In this document: positions 1 to 6,685 of the stretch, one piece after another
Layout: the number at the start of each line of letters is the position of its first letter
Position numbering within the stretch: position 1 is the stretch's first letter
The notes under the pieces: model-generated
What the model saw: only the letters and a program-made list of their open reading frames with translations
The model's database searches: none
What the model was told of the DNA's origin: nothing
Translations under genes and position numbers: made by a program
Assembly: GCA_005877535.1 (NCBI GenBank)
Contig: VBOM01000175.1
Location: forward strand, 1-10,323
Direction: 5' to 3'
Source of the DNA: Nitrospirota bacterium
Lineage (GTDB): Bacteria > Nitrospirota > Nitrospiria > Nitrospirales > Nitrospiraceae
DNA: 10,323 nucleotides

Positions 1-211
1 TTCCCGACTTCGTCTGTTCTTCTTCGAGCCCGACCATCCGATGGCCGGTCGTGTCGCACCAGGCCGGCATGTCCTGCTTGATGCCTTCGTCGTCCGAGAC
101 GACTTCAAGGACCTGGCCCAACGTCAGTTCTTTGATCTTTTTCGATGTCATGATAATCGGCATCGGGCAAAAGTACCCGAGCGTATCGAGCTTCACATCG
201 GCTTGAATCAA
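1..211 (-). CDS. tusA: TusA-family sulfur carrier protein (3' end cut by window edge)
   Basis: TusA/SirA-like proteins carry a persulfide on one cysteine and pass sulfur between proteins in the cytoplasm. The visible 70 residues begin MIQADVKLDTLGYFCPMPII and hold the family signature, a Cys-Pro-X-Pro motif with the sulfur-carrying Cys at residue 15. The rest (VLEVVSDDEGIKQDMPAWC) also fits a TusA beta-alpha-beta fold. Family members are about 75-85 residues, so only a short C-terminal tail is missing. No ATG exists between the upstream in-frame stop and the motif. I chose a TTG start at 211 because GGAG lies 7 nt before it; a GTG a few codons later is the alternative. It lies about 90 bp downstream of dsrE2 on the same strand, and the pair is a known sulfur-transfer arrangement in sulfur-oxidising prokaryotes. 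Family is certain; the start is less so. Confidence 0.88.
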   Translation of the reverse strand, partial: MIQADVKLDTLGYFCPMPIIMTSKKIKELTLGQVLEVVSDDEGIKQDMPAWCDTTGHRMVGLEEEQTKSG

Positions 212-239
212 TTCTTTGCTCCACAAAAGAGGCGCGGAA

Positions 240-300
240 CTCAGGCGACTTGGTCACTACGCGTCTCGCCTTTCACGCCCTTCGCGCCTGTCTCGCTCAT
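240..300 (-). repeat. GTGAGG-type intergenic repeat between dsrE2 and tusA
   Basis: The gap between the two sulfur genes, read on the minus strand, is a run of degenerate GCGAAGGGCGTGAAAGGCGAG-like units. Similar units recur at 4258-4319 and 8360-8444. It happens to be open for 19 codons from an ATG directly after the dsrE2 stop, but has no ribosome binding site, so I treat it as repeat and not gene. Confidence 0.4.
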
Positions 301-831
301 TCAAATGAACAAATTCACACTGCCTTGTTTGGCCTCCGCGAGATAGGTAGTCACCCCCGCAAACTGATCGATACCCTCGATGAGCGTATCTTTCGTGATC
401 CCCATCAGCCCCATAGTCGTCGTGCAGGCAATAAAGTGGACACCGAGGTCCAGCGCCGTCTCCATAAGTTCTGGCACACCCGGCATCCGGTTTTGCTTCA
501 TGACCTTTTGCATCATCTTCGTACCCAGCCCCCAGAAATGGAATCGCGAGAGGGGAAGGCTGTCTGCGCCCCCTTTATTCAGCAAGCCGAACATCTGACG
601 AAGCCAGTCTTTAGCAGAGCTGGTCGCGCCTTTCCGGCGAATGGCATTGAGACCCCAGAACGTGAAAAAGACGGTGACCTGCATCCCCATGGCGGCGGCC
701 CCGGTGGCGATGATGAACGCCGCCATCGCTCTGTCCATGTCGCCGCTCAGCAGCACGATCGTCACCTTGTCAGGCTTAGAGACCTGTAGGTTTGCCAACG
801 CCACCGCTGGATCGATCTGCGCTATTGTCAT
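301..831 (-). CDS. dsrE2: DsrE2-type (DsrE/DsrF/DrsH-like) sulfurtransferase family protein
   Basis: DsrE2 proteins belong to the DsrE/F/H fold and are thought to trade protein-bound sulfur with TusA. The 176-residue product shows the family pattern: a first strand (KVTIVLLSGDMDRA, residues 22-35), a hydrophobic stretch (37-60) with VTVFFTFWGLNAIRR at 52-66, and HFIACTTTMGLMGI with the expected cysteine at residue 136. The hydrophobic stretch may make it membrane-associated. The frame stays open to an ATG at 888, but that codon overlaps the -10 box of a promoter at 887-916. The ATG at 831 has GAGGG 5 nt upstream, so 831 is the start. It leads a likely two-gene unit with tusA and has a leader of about 50 nt. 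Nothing looks broken. Confidence 0.9.
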   Translation of the reverse strand: MTIAQIDPAVALANLQVSKPDKVTIVLLSGDMDRAMAAFIIATGAAAMGMQVTVFFTFWGLNAIRRKGATSSAKDWLRQMFGLLNKGGADSLPLSRFHFWGLGTKMMQKVMKQNRMPGVPELMETALDLGVHFIACTTTMGLMGITKDTLIEGIDQFAGVTTYLAEAKQGSVNLFI

Positions 832-886
832 AACACCCTCTTTCCTGTCAGGCCCGCATGAATTTGGCGATTTCAAGGGGATTTTC

Positions 887-916
887 ACTATAGTCTCCGC
901 TTCTTTTTCTTGTCAA
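887..916 (-). promoter_or_regulatory. sigma70-type promoter for dsrE2-tusA
   Basis: On the minus strand TTGACA (911-916) and TATAGT (887-892) are separated by 18 nt. Transcription should start near 880, about 50 nt before the dsrE2 ATG. Confidence 0.6.
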
Positions 917-926
917 GACAACAACC

Positions 927-955
927 TTGACCCCACTCAGCACGCCGGATATAGT
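927..955 (+). promoter_or_regulatory. sigma70-type promoter for the Rieske oxygenase gene
   Basis: TTGACC (927-932) and TATAGT (950-955) with a 17-nt spacer. The start point would be near 962, giving a leader of only about 25 nt before the ATG at 986. It is divergent from the dsrE2 promoter, with only 10 bp between the two -35 boxes. Confidence 0.55.
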
Positions 956-985
956 TCCAGACGAACCGATGATCCCTCCCATCTC

Positions 986-2083
986 ATGCTTTCCATGAAC
1001 AGCGACCTCATCACCGAGATCAAGCCTTCCAGGAGTGCACCGCTCTTCGGCTTCTGGTATCCCGCTTGTCTGAGCAGCGAACTCGCTCCCGACAGCCTGA
1101 AAGGGACTGTTCTGTTGGGCCTCCCGATCCTCGTCTCCAAGACATTACAGGGTGCGGTCGCTGCCATGCGCGACATTTGTCCCCATCGCGGGATGCCGCT
1201 GTCCTTCGGCAAAATGGAAGGCGACTGTGTCAAATGTGCCTATCATGGTTGGCAATTCGACCAGGCAGGCCGTTGCCGAGGAATTCCTGCGCTGGTCGAA
1301 AATTCCCCCATTCATGTCGACAAAATCGGCATCACCACCTATCCCTGCCGCGAACGGGACGGCTACGTGTGGGTGTTCATTCCCGACCCTCAACAATCGA
1401 ACCAGATCATTCCGGACGTGCCTCCTCTGCCGCTCCCCTCGTCTCCCTACCGGATGATTCACATCTCGACGCTGTTGGATTGCGCCCTCGACGACGGCAT
1501 CGTCGGCTTGATGGACCCGGCTCACGGCCCCTTTGTGCATCAAAGCTCCTGGTGGCGCACCCAGGCGAGCATGCACGAAAAGGCCAAAACCTTTGAACCG
1601 ATTCCCAACGGTTTCCGCATGGTGCCGCACGCTCCCTCAACAAATAGTGGACCGTACAAAGTCCTCAACCTGTTTTACGGCGGGCCGCTGACGACGACCA
1701 TCGACTTTGTGCTGCCCAACCAGCGATTCGAATTCGTCCAGTGCGGATCGCTCTTCGTGTCTAGCCGCGCCACGGTCACGCCGATCAATGAACAGCAATG
1801 CCGCATCGACTTTACCGCAGCGTGGAACTGCCTCAGCTGGGTTCCATTTTCCAAGACCATTTTTCGCTATTTCGCTAACATTTTCATGACACAGGATCGA
1901 GACGCGATGGAACGCCAGGCGGTGGGATTACGCTACAAACCGGCCTTGATGCTCATCGACGATGCCGATACGCCGGCAAAATGGTACTACAAGTTGAAAG
2001 CCGCACATCTTGCGTCGGTGCAAACCGGACAGCCCCTCGACCATCCGCTCAAAGAAAGAGTCACGCTTCGGTGGAAGAGCTGA
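986..2083 (+). CDS. Rieske [2Fe-2S] non-haem iron oxygenase, PaO/vanillate demethylase-like
   Basis: The product is 365 residues, normal for a ring-hydroxylating oxygenase alpha subunit of the pheophorbide a oxygenase/Tic55/vanillate O-demethylase kind. The N-terminal Rieske domain has the cluster ligands Cys65-Pro-His67, 16 residues, then Cys84-Ala-Tyr-His87. The catalytic domain carries the mononuclear iron motif DPAHGPFVH (Asp177, His180, His185). The tail (DDADTPAKWYYKLKAAHL) resembles the PaO C-terminal region. These enzymes take electrons from a reductase and insert oxygen or demethylate; the substrate cannot be read from sequence and no reductase is nearby. The frame is open far upstream, but the promoter at 927-955 limits the start to ATG 986 or ATG 995. 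Neither has a clear ribosome binding site, so 986 is a choice. It is divergent from dsrE2, with no evident functional link. Confidence 0.88.
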   Translation: MLSMNSDLITEIKPSRSAPLFGFWYPACLSSELAPDSLKGTVLLGLPILVSKTLQGAVAAMRDICPHRGMPLSFGKMEGDCVKCAYHGWQFDQAGRCRGIPALVENSPIHVDKIGITTYPCRERDGYVWVFIPDPQQSNQIIPDVPPLPLPSSPYRMIHISTLLDCALDDGIVGLMDPAHGPFVHQSSWWRTQASMHEKAKTFEPIPNGFRMVPHAPSTNSGPYKVLNLFYGGPLTTTIDFVLPNQRFEFVQCGSLFVSSRATVTPINEQQCRIDFTAAWNCLSWVPFSKTIFRYFANIFMTQDRDAMERQAVGLRYKPALMLIDDADTPAKWYYKLKAAHLASVQTGQPLDHPLKERVTLRWKS

Positions 2084-2094
2084 TGCTCGGACAA

Positions 2095-2233
2095 GGCACG
2101 ACTCGGTGCGCCAGGGATGGGCGAATCAGAAGTCTGGGCTTTTTGAGCATCCTGCACTGTATTCTCCTGTTGTCCTAGACGTGCGGATCTTTGAACTATC
2201 ACCGTACCATAATAGTTTTTCGCAGCCTGCTAG
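2095..2233 (+). repeat. Intergenic repeat, copy A (related to 9177-9318)
   Basis: This 139-bp segment starts 12 bp after the oxygenase stop. It aligns end to end with 9177-9318: both begin GGCACGNCTCGGNGNGCCAG (a short hairpin), share TTTTGAGCATCCTGC in the middle and end CGCAGCCTGCTAG. The arms are well conserved and the middle is diverged. Copy A lacks the extra 245-bp left part seen at 8931-9176. Confidence 0.75.
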
Positions 2234-2264
2234 CCACTCATTTCGCACCCATCTGCACTCGCCC

Positions 2265-2446
2265 GCATTATTCATGAGCGCTTCTGCTGCAATCGCCGAT
2301 CCGCTGCTACGACAAGCCTTCGGCCGGCGGGCTCGCCCCTCGGACCCTCAACGTACTGCACGAGTACGCATCGGGTCCTCACGGCTCCGCGCGCCGGTCT
2401 CGCGACGCGGCTCAGCAATTTCGCGACGAATCGTCATGAATAATGC
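2265..2446. repeat. 182-bp palindromic element ending inside the antiporter gene
   Basis: The ends are perfect 13-bp inverted repeats, GCATTATTCATGA at 2265-2277 and its complement at 2434-2446. Looser symmetry continues inward for about 30 bp. The centre holds a smaller hairpin, CGTACTGCACGAGTACG. The element fills the space between the oxygenase and the antiporter and supplies the last codons of the latter. It may act as a bidirectional terminator between the converging genes, but that is inference. Confidence 0.7.
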
Positions 2447-4244
2447 AGGCTAAAAGCCCCATCGCTTGCCGAATCTGGGCGCGCGAACCGAGTAACACCA
2501 CAATATCACCTGCCATCAACCGAGTCTTCTCCGACGGATTCGCTTGCGTTACCCCGGCGTGCGTCCATGCGATCACCGAAGCACCCGTGCGTGGAAGGAG
2601 AGCAATCTCAGCCAACGTTTTCCCTCCCGCAGGGGAGTCGTCGTCGATGCGGCAGGTTTCGACCTCCACCCCGGTCAAGGTCTCGCCACGAGGATGATCC
2701 GCGAATCCCGGCAATTCGCTGCGACGAAGCAAGGCGTACCCTTCACGGCGGACTAGCTCAGCCTTTTGCGTCACAAAGTCCTGCGGCAGTTTGTAGGTGC
2801 GGAGCACCAAGGAAAAGATCTCGATGGAGGTTCCGAATTCCTCGGGCACCACATCATCCGCGCCAAGTTGGTGCAGCTCCTCCAAGTCGCGCAGATAGCG
2901 AGTCCGCACGACAACATGGAGTTTGGGGTTGAGTCCCTTGGCGACCTGCACTGTCCGCCTGGTGATAAACGGATCCGAAATGGCGACCACCAACACCTTC
3001 GCGTCCTCGATCTTCATATGCCGCAACACATTCGGATTCGTGGCATCGCCGTAATAGACTGGCACCCCGTGTTTCGCTTCACGGTTGACGGTATCACCGT
3101 CGAGATCCAAGGCGAGATACGGGATCTCTGTGTCGCCGAGGACGCGGGCGAGATTCCTCCCGTTCAATCCATATCCAACAATAATGACGTGGTCCTTTAT
3201 CCGAATCTGCTTCCCTACGGTCTGCAGGACATGGGCGGTGGTACGACTAGGCAACCAATGATGAAGCCGCTGCCAGGCCTCCGCGCGGCGGGCCAGGTGC
3301 GGCGACCACTGCATGAGAAATGGCGTCACGATCATGGAGAGCACCGAAACAGCGAGAAAGACCTGATACGGATCACCCCGCAAGAAACCGCTTTCCTGCC
3401 CTTGCTGCGCCAGCAAGAAACTAAACTCTCCGACCTGGGCCAGTGCGATGCCCACCATAATCGCAGAACGTGGGGGGACCTCCGCCAACAAGACTGCCCC
3501 GGCCCCTGCGACAAATTTCACCAACAGAATCGTCACTAGTAGTCCGGCCACCGGCAGCGGATGCTCGAACAACACCCGCCAGTCCATGAGGATGCCAATC
3601 GACACGAAGAAGAGACTATTGAAACTGTCGCGGAACGGTAACACTTCGGCCATAGCCTGATGACTGTACTCCGATCCCGAAATGACCAACCCGGCAATGA
3701 ACGCGCCCAGCGCCAACGAAATACCGCCGAGCGTGGTGAGCCACGCAATGCCGAGACAGGAGACGATGATCGTCAGCAAGAACAACTCACGGCTGCGGCT
3801 GCGGACGATATGTCCCAACAGCTTGGGGACCAGATACCAGGCCGCTGCAATGACGAGCAAGACAACAAGAACCGACTTCCCCAAGGTGAACAGAATCGCC
3901 AGCCCTCCTCCATCCGACTGGCTGGCAAGAATTGGGGTCAACAGCATCATAGGTACGACGGCCAAATCCTGAAGGACGAGAATTCCGATCGTGGCCCGGC
4001 CATGGATCGAGTCCAACGAGAATTCGATGCCGATGGTGAAAAGGAGCAGGACGATACCAATCTCCGCCAATACTTGGACCGTGCCGATGTCTGAGATGAG
4101 ATTCAACCCATGGGGGCCGATCAGTGCGCCGGCAACCAAGAACCCCGCGATCGAGGGAAGCCGGAACTGGTGGAATACGAAGACGACGGCGATCGACACC
4201 GTGAAGATCACGAGCAGATTTGCAAGCACGCCGTAGTCAGTCAT
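2412..4244 (-). CDS. KefB/CPA2-type cation/proton antiporter with RCK domains, internally shortened
   Basis: KefB-type CPA2 proteins exchange K+ or Na+ for protons across the inner membrane and are gated by cytoplasmic nucleotide-binding RCK domains. The 610 residues show membrane helices over residues 5-315, with the core motif LVLQDLAVVP at 89-98 and GEFSFLLA at 272-279. An RCK_N Rossmann domain follows (HVIIVGYGLNG, 352-362), then an RCK_C domain (about 520-598). Homologues have about 65 residues between GIEFS and the GRxxxxxLxxQD helix, including the SSTAI motif of the discontinuous core helix. Here GIEFSLD (72-78) runs directly into SIHGRATIG (79-87), near base 4011. The frame is kept, but transport is probably lost. 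The last 13 residues or so (ACIIHDDSSRNC) are read from a palindromic repeat. The start ATG has no clear ribosome binding site. Confidence 0.85.
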   Translation of the reverse strand: MTDYGVLANLLVIFTVSIAVVFVFHQFRLPSIAGFLVAGALIGPHGLNLISDIGTVQVLAEIGIVLLLFTIGIEFSLDSIHGRATIGILVLQDLAVVPMMLLTPILASQSDGGGLAILFTLGKSVLVVLLVIAAAWYLVPKLLGHIVRSRSRELFLLTIIVSCLGIAWLTTLGGISLALGAFIAGLVISGSEYSHQAMAEVLPFRDSFNSLFFVSIGILMDWRVLFEHPLPVAGLLVTILLVKFVAGAGAVLLAEVPPRSAIMVGIALAQVGEFSFLLAQQGQESGFLRGDPYQVFLAVSVLSMIVTPFLMQWSPHLARRAEAWQRLHHWLPSRTTAHVLQTVGKQIRIKDHVIIVGYGLNGRNLARVLGDTEIPYLALDLDGDTVNREAKHGVPVYYGDATNPNVLRHMKIEDAKVLVVAISDPFITRRTVQVAKGLNPKLHVVVRTRYLRDLEELHQLGADDVVPEEFGTSIEIFSLVLRTYKLPQDFVTQKAELVRREGYALLRRSELPGFADHPRGETLTGVEVETCRIDDDSPAGGKTLAEIALLPRTGASVIAWTHAGVTQANPSEKTRLMAGDIVVLLGSRAQIRQAMGLLACIIHDDSSRNC

Positions 4245-4257
4245 AACAGAAATCGGT

Positions 4258-4319
4258 CAGGTGTGAGGAGTGAGGGGGTCATGCGAGGGAAATGCTTCGA
4301 ACGTTTCACGCCTCACGTT
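4258..4319. repeat. GTGAGG-type inverted repeat upstream of the antiporter
   Basis: GTGTGAGGAGTGAG at the left and, on the other strand, CGTGAGGCGTGAAACG at the right form loose inverted arms around a GGGGGTCATGCGAGG centre. The arms match those at 8360-8444. It lies within 15 bp of the antiporter ATG, in its 5' leader on the minus strand. Confidence 0.45.
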
Positions 4320-4753
4320 TTATTGGTTCAAGCGGAGAATACCCCAGCAGCGGGGAGGGAACAAGGCAAAGCTGCTTGTTCAACAGAGGCCATTTCGCAT
4401 GGTGGCTTCACGAGATGAACGAGCGAGGCAGATTATGATCCGTAGCCATTATTTTCGCCTTCAACGGCGTCACCGCCACGCAATGTATGGTGGCGGAGGA
4501 TTCCCGAGCCAGTATCCGCGCAGCAATAGCGTCCAGCATGAAGGTCCTCACGCTAGAAGCCTTTCCGATATTGCCGTTCGTGACGAGGCGAATGAGATGC
4601 TGCCATATGCGAGGCGCAGGCCCGGGAAAACCGGAGGCGTATTCGCTGGAACACGTTGAGGATTTTTTCTGACCGAGAACGACGCAGATGATCGTGGATC
4701 GTTCGCCGCAGTAGAACAGTCACTGTCGGACAGGCTCCTAACCACCACCCATC
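4320..4753. other. Stretch without a supported gene
   Basis: Several short frames are open on both strands (for example a minus-strand frame ending at 4408). None has a convincing start, ribosome binding site or recognisable domain, and codon use does not favour one frame. A perfect 11-bp palindrome, CTGTCGGACAG, lies near 4723-4733. The region may be eroded coding DNA, but I cannot name a parent gene. Confidence 0.4.
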
Positions 4754-4942
4754 CTATTCCCCGAACAACCGACGGAAGTCGATCTCGTCCTGCAGAATTT
4801 GGAAGTTGTGCGCCTCGAATCGATTGAGCCATTGGTCTCGGCTAATCGGCCAGGTGAGCCATTTAGCCACCTCCCCCGTCGGTAGCAAGACCCCCCTCGA
4901 AAGATGAATAGACAGCTTTGGCTCTGGCGGAATAGCTTGACA
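4754..4942 (-). pseudogene. Possible C-terminal remnant of an unidentified protein
   Basis: A 63-codon open frame without an ATG ends at a TAG at 4754-4756. Its translation is protein-like: LLPTGEVAKWLTWPISRDQW is followed by LNRFEAHNFQILQDEIDFRR, rich in Trp and charged helical residues. It starts abruptly after a stop, and I see no start codon with a ribosome binding site. I do not recognise the family. It may be the tail of a gene whose front was deleted, or chance. Confidence 0.3.
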
Positions 4943-4962
4943 TCACTATCGGTGAGTATAAT
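4937..4962 (+). promoter_or_regulatory. Possible promoter for the secreted protein gene
   Basis: TTGACA (4937-4942) and TATAAT (4957-4962) are both perfect consensus hexamers, but only 14 nt apart. Using the overlapping TAATAA (4959-4964) as the -10 gives a 16-nt spacer. A start point near 4970 would favour translation from 5022 over 4977. Confidence 0.35.
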
Positions 4963-5021
4963 AAACGAGGTGATCGATGATGCAAGGTCTGTCTGTTCCA
5001 CCGTCTCAAGGGAGATGCTCT

Positions 5022-5594
5022 ATGCAGCCCGCCCATGTGCTCATGATTGCCGCTACGATCCTCACCCTGTCCTCAACGCCGGCATTCTCCGATACGACGG
5101 TCGCCTCCGATCCCTTCCTGATGCGGGAATGCCCTCAAGCCGATGGGAGCGCCCTCTACACCAACAAGGATTTGCCTGGCTGCAAACTAATGACACTAAA
5201 AGAACTGTCGGTCGTGCCCTCGCTGGATGACATGCCAACCTATCGCCCCACCGTGGCGACGGCTCCTCACTACGATATTCCTTCATACTCCGACCGCAAT
5301 CAGACCGGTATGAGCGGCGGAGGACAGACCGTTCCCGATTGGGCCAAAGATTGGCATGCCAGCATCGCCTCGACCGGGTCCGTTCAAGCTGAAGTCTGCT
5401 CCATGTATGGAGAGTGGATCCATCTCGTTCAGAAAACCCGTGGCGGGGTCTTTTTCGGAACAGATCCTTCGTATGGCGGAGATCCTTCGGGGAGAAATCA
5501 ACGGGGCGCAAGCTATTCGTTTTACGATCAAGCGCGGTATTCGACCCTATCAAGAATATTCGGGCCAGGATTTATACCGATCGGCTGTCAATAA
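5022..5594 (+). CDS. Small secreted protein of unknown function, probably frameshifted near its C-terminus
   Basis: A hydrophobic signal peptide (residues 1-23, ending STPAFS) precedes a segment ALYTNKDLPGCKLMTLKELS that recalls DUF4124-like periplasmic proteins of Nitrospirota; function is unknown. The ATG at 5022 has AAGGGAG 7 nt upstream. An upstream ATG at 4977 has an excellent GAGGTGATC site, but would leave almost no leader from the promoter at 4937-4962. As written the protein is 190 residues. After the T5 tract at 5451-5455, third-position GC in this frame falls to roughly 40-45%, against about 60% before it, and the text becomes Gly/Ser/Tyr-rich. The +1 frame becomes coding-like and runs to 5640. 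I therefore think the true C-terminus lies in the other frame. The gene converges on the epimerase; a weak AGGG/CCCT stem followed by TTTATTTTT at 5639-5661 may end transcription. Confidence 0.6.
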   Translation: MQPAHVLMIAATILTLSSTPAFSDTTVASDPFLMRECPQADGSALYTNKDLPGCKLMTLKELSVVPSLDDMPTYRPTVATAPHYDIPSYSDRNQTGMSGGGQTVPDWAKDWHASIASTGSVQAEVCSMYGEWIHLVQKTRGGVFFGTDPSYGGDPSGRNQRGASYSFYDQARYSTLSRIFGPGFIPIGCQ

Positions 5595-5640
5595 CGAGTT
5601 GCTTCAGGGCAAGAGACTGTGGGGTGCCAGGCTATCGTAG
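5457..5640 (+). pseudogene. Likely shifted-out C-terminal part of the secreted protein
   Basis: If one T of the T5 tract at 5451-5455 is removed, the secreted protein continues TRGGVFSEQILRMAEILRGE and then through RFTIKRGIRPYQEYSGQDLY to a TAG at 5638-5640. This stretch has amphipathic, helix-like text and better third-position GC than the frame used by the uninterrupted reading. It has no start or ribosome binding site of its own, so it fits a frameshifted tail better than a separate gene. Confidence 0.45.
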
Positions 5641-5653
5641 GGCTTGGTACCCT

Positions 5654-6685
5654 TTATTTTTCATAGAACTTCCGATACCACTCGACGAAACGGGGAATCC
5701 CTACCTCGATGGGCGTCACCGGCTTGAATCCGACATCGCGTGACAGATCCTCAATATCGGCATACGTAGCAGGAACGTCACCAGGCTGTATCGGCATCAG
5801 TTTCTTCTTCGCCTGTTTCCCAATCGCCTGTTCCAGCACCTCGATAAAGCGCAGCAGTTCGACTGGTTGATGATTACCGATATTATAGATCCGCGCCGGC
5901 GCTGAGCTGGTTCCGGGATCCGGTCTGTCACCGGACCAGGCTTGATTCGCCGTGGCCGGATGATCGAGGGTTCGGATCACTCCTTCGACGATGTCATCGA
6001 CATAGGTAAAGTCCCGGCGCATCTTTCCGTGGTTGTAGACCTCGATCGGTTTCCCCTCCAAAATCGCCTTCGTAAAGATGAAGAGGGCCATATCGGGCCT
6101 CCCCCATGGCCCATAGACCGTGAAAAACCGCAGACCCGTGCAGGGAATCCGATAGAGATGCGCATAGCAATGGGCCATGAGTTCATTGGCTTTCTTGCTG
6201 GCCGCATAGAGAGAGACCGGATGATCGACGTTGTCATGAATCGAAAACGGCATCCGGGTATTGCCACCGTAGACGGAACTCGACGAGGCATAGACGAGGT
6301 GCTCGACCTTCGCCTGTCGGCAGCCTTCCAGTATGTTCAGAAACCCATCAATGTTGCTATCCGTATAGGCATGCGGGTTCACGAGCGAATAGCGCACACC
6401 AGCTTGTGCCGCCAGGTGAACCACCTTTGTAATCGGCTGATTGGCAAAGAGCCGCCGCATTTTCACCCGGTCGGCCAGATCGGTTTTGGTGAAGGTAAAC
6501 TGCTTGAAGGGTTTCAGCTTCGCCAGCCTCGCCTTCTTCAGTCGCACGTCATAGTAGTCGTTGACGTTATCGAGCCCGATGACTCGCTCGCCTCGCTCCA
6601 GCAACCTGGCCGCTGTATGAAAGCCAATGAATCCGGCGACACCAGTGACGAGAATCGGGGCCTGCTGCATTTTGCGCGTGGTCAT
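5654..6685 (-). CDS. UDP-glucuronate 4-epimerase (extended SDR family)
   Basis: The enzyme interconverts UDP-glucuronate and UDP-galacturonate in the cytoplasm, supplying sugar for capsule, LPS or exopolysaccharide. The 343 residues show the NAD-binding GVAGFIG loop (15-21), LDNVNDYYD (38-46) typical of this epimerase class, [17 protein letters not shown] (95-111), the ASSSSVYG strand (133-140) and the catalytic Tyr160-X3-Lys164. The stretch [16 protein letters not shown] (187-202) separates this group from UDP-galactose 4-epimerase and dTDP-glucose dehydratase. Length is normal and no key residue is missing. Its ATG overlaps the stop of the upstream MBL-fold gene (ATGA), so the two are probably translationally coupled. 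AAGGA lies 7 nt before the ATG. The specific activity is assigned by family resemblance. Confidence 0.88.
   Translation of the reverse strand: MTTRKMQQAPILVTGVAGFIGFHTAARLLERGERVIGLDNVNDYYDVRLKKARLAKLKPFKQFTFTKTDLADRVKMRRLFANQPITKVVHLAAQAGVRYSLVNPHAYTDSNIDGFLNILEGCRQAKVEHLVYASSSSVYGGNTRMPFSIHDNVDHPVSLYAASKKANELMAHCYAHLYRIPCTGLRFFTVYGPWGRPDMALFIFTKAILEGKPIEVYNHGKMRRDFTYVDDIVEGVIRTLDHPATANQAWSGDRPDPGTSSAPARIYNIGNHQPVELLRFIEVLEQAIGKQAKKKLMPIQPGDVPATYADIEDLSRDVGFKPVTPIEVGIPRFVEWYRKFYEK

Noticed and set aside
241..300. 19-codon minus-strand frame (MSETGAKGVKGETRSDQVA) between dsrE2 and tusA
   Set aside because: It has no ribosome binding site, and its sequence is the purine-rich repeat seen at two other gaps.
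641..985. In-frame upstream extension of the Rieske oxygenase
   Set aside because: It lies opposite dsrE2 and upstream of the promoter at 927-955, and adds no conserved domain.
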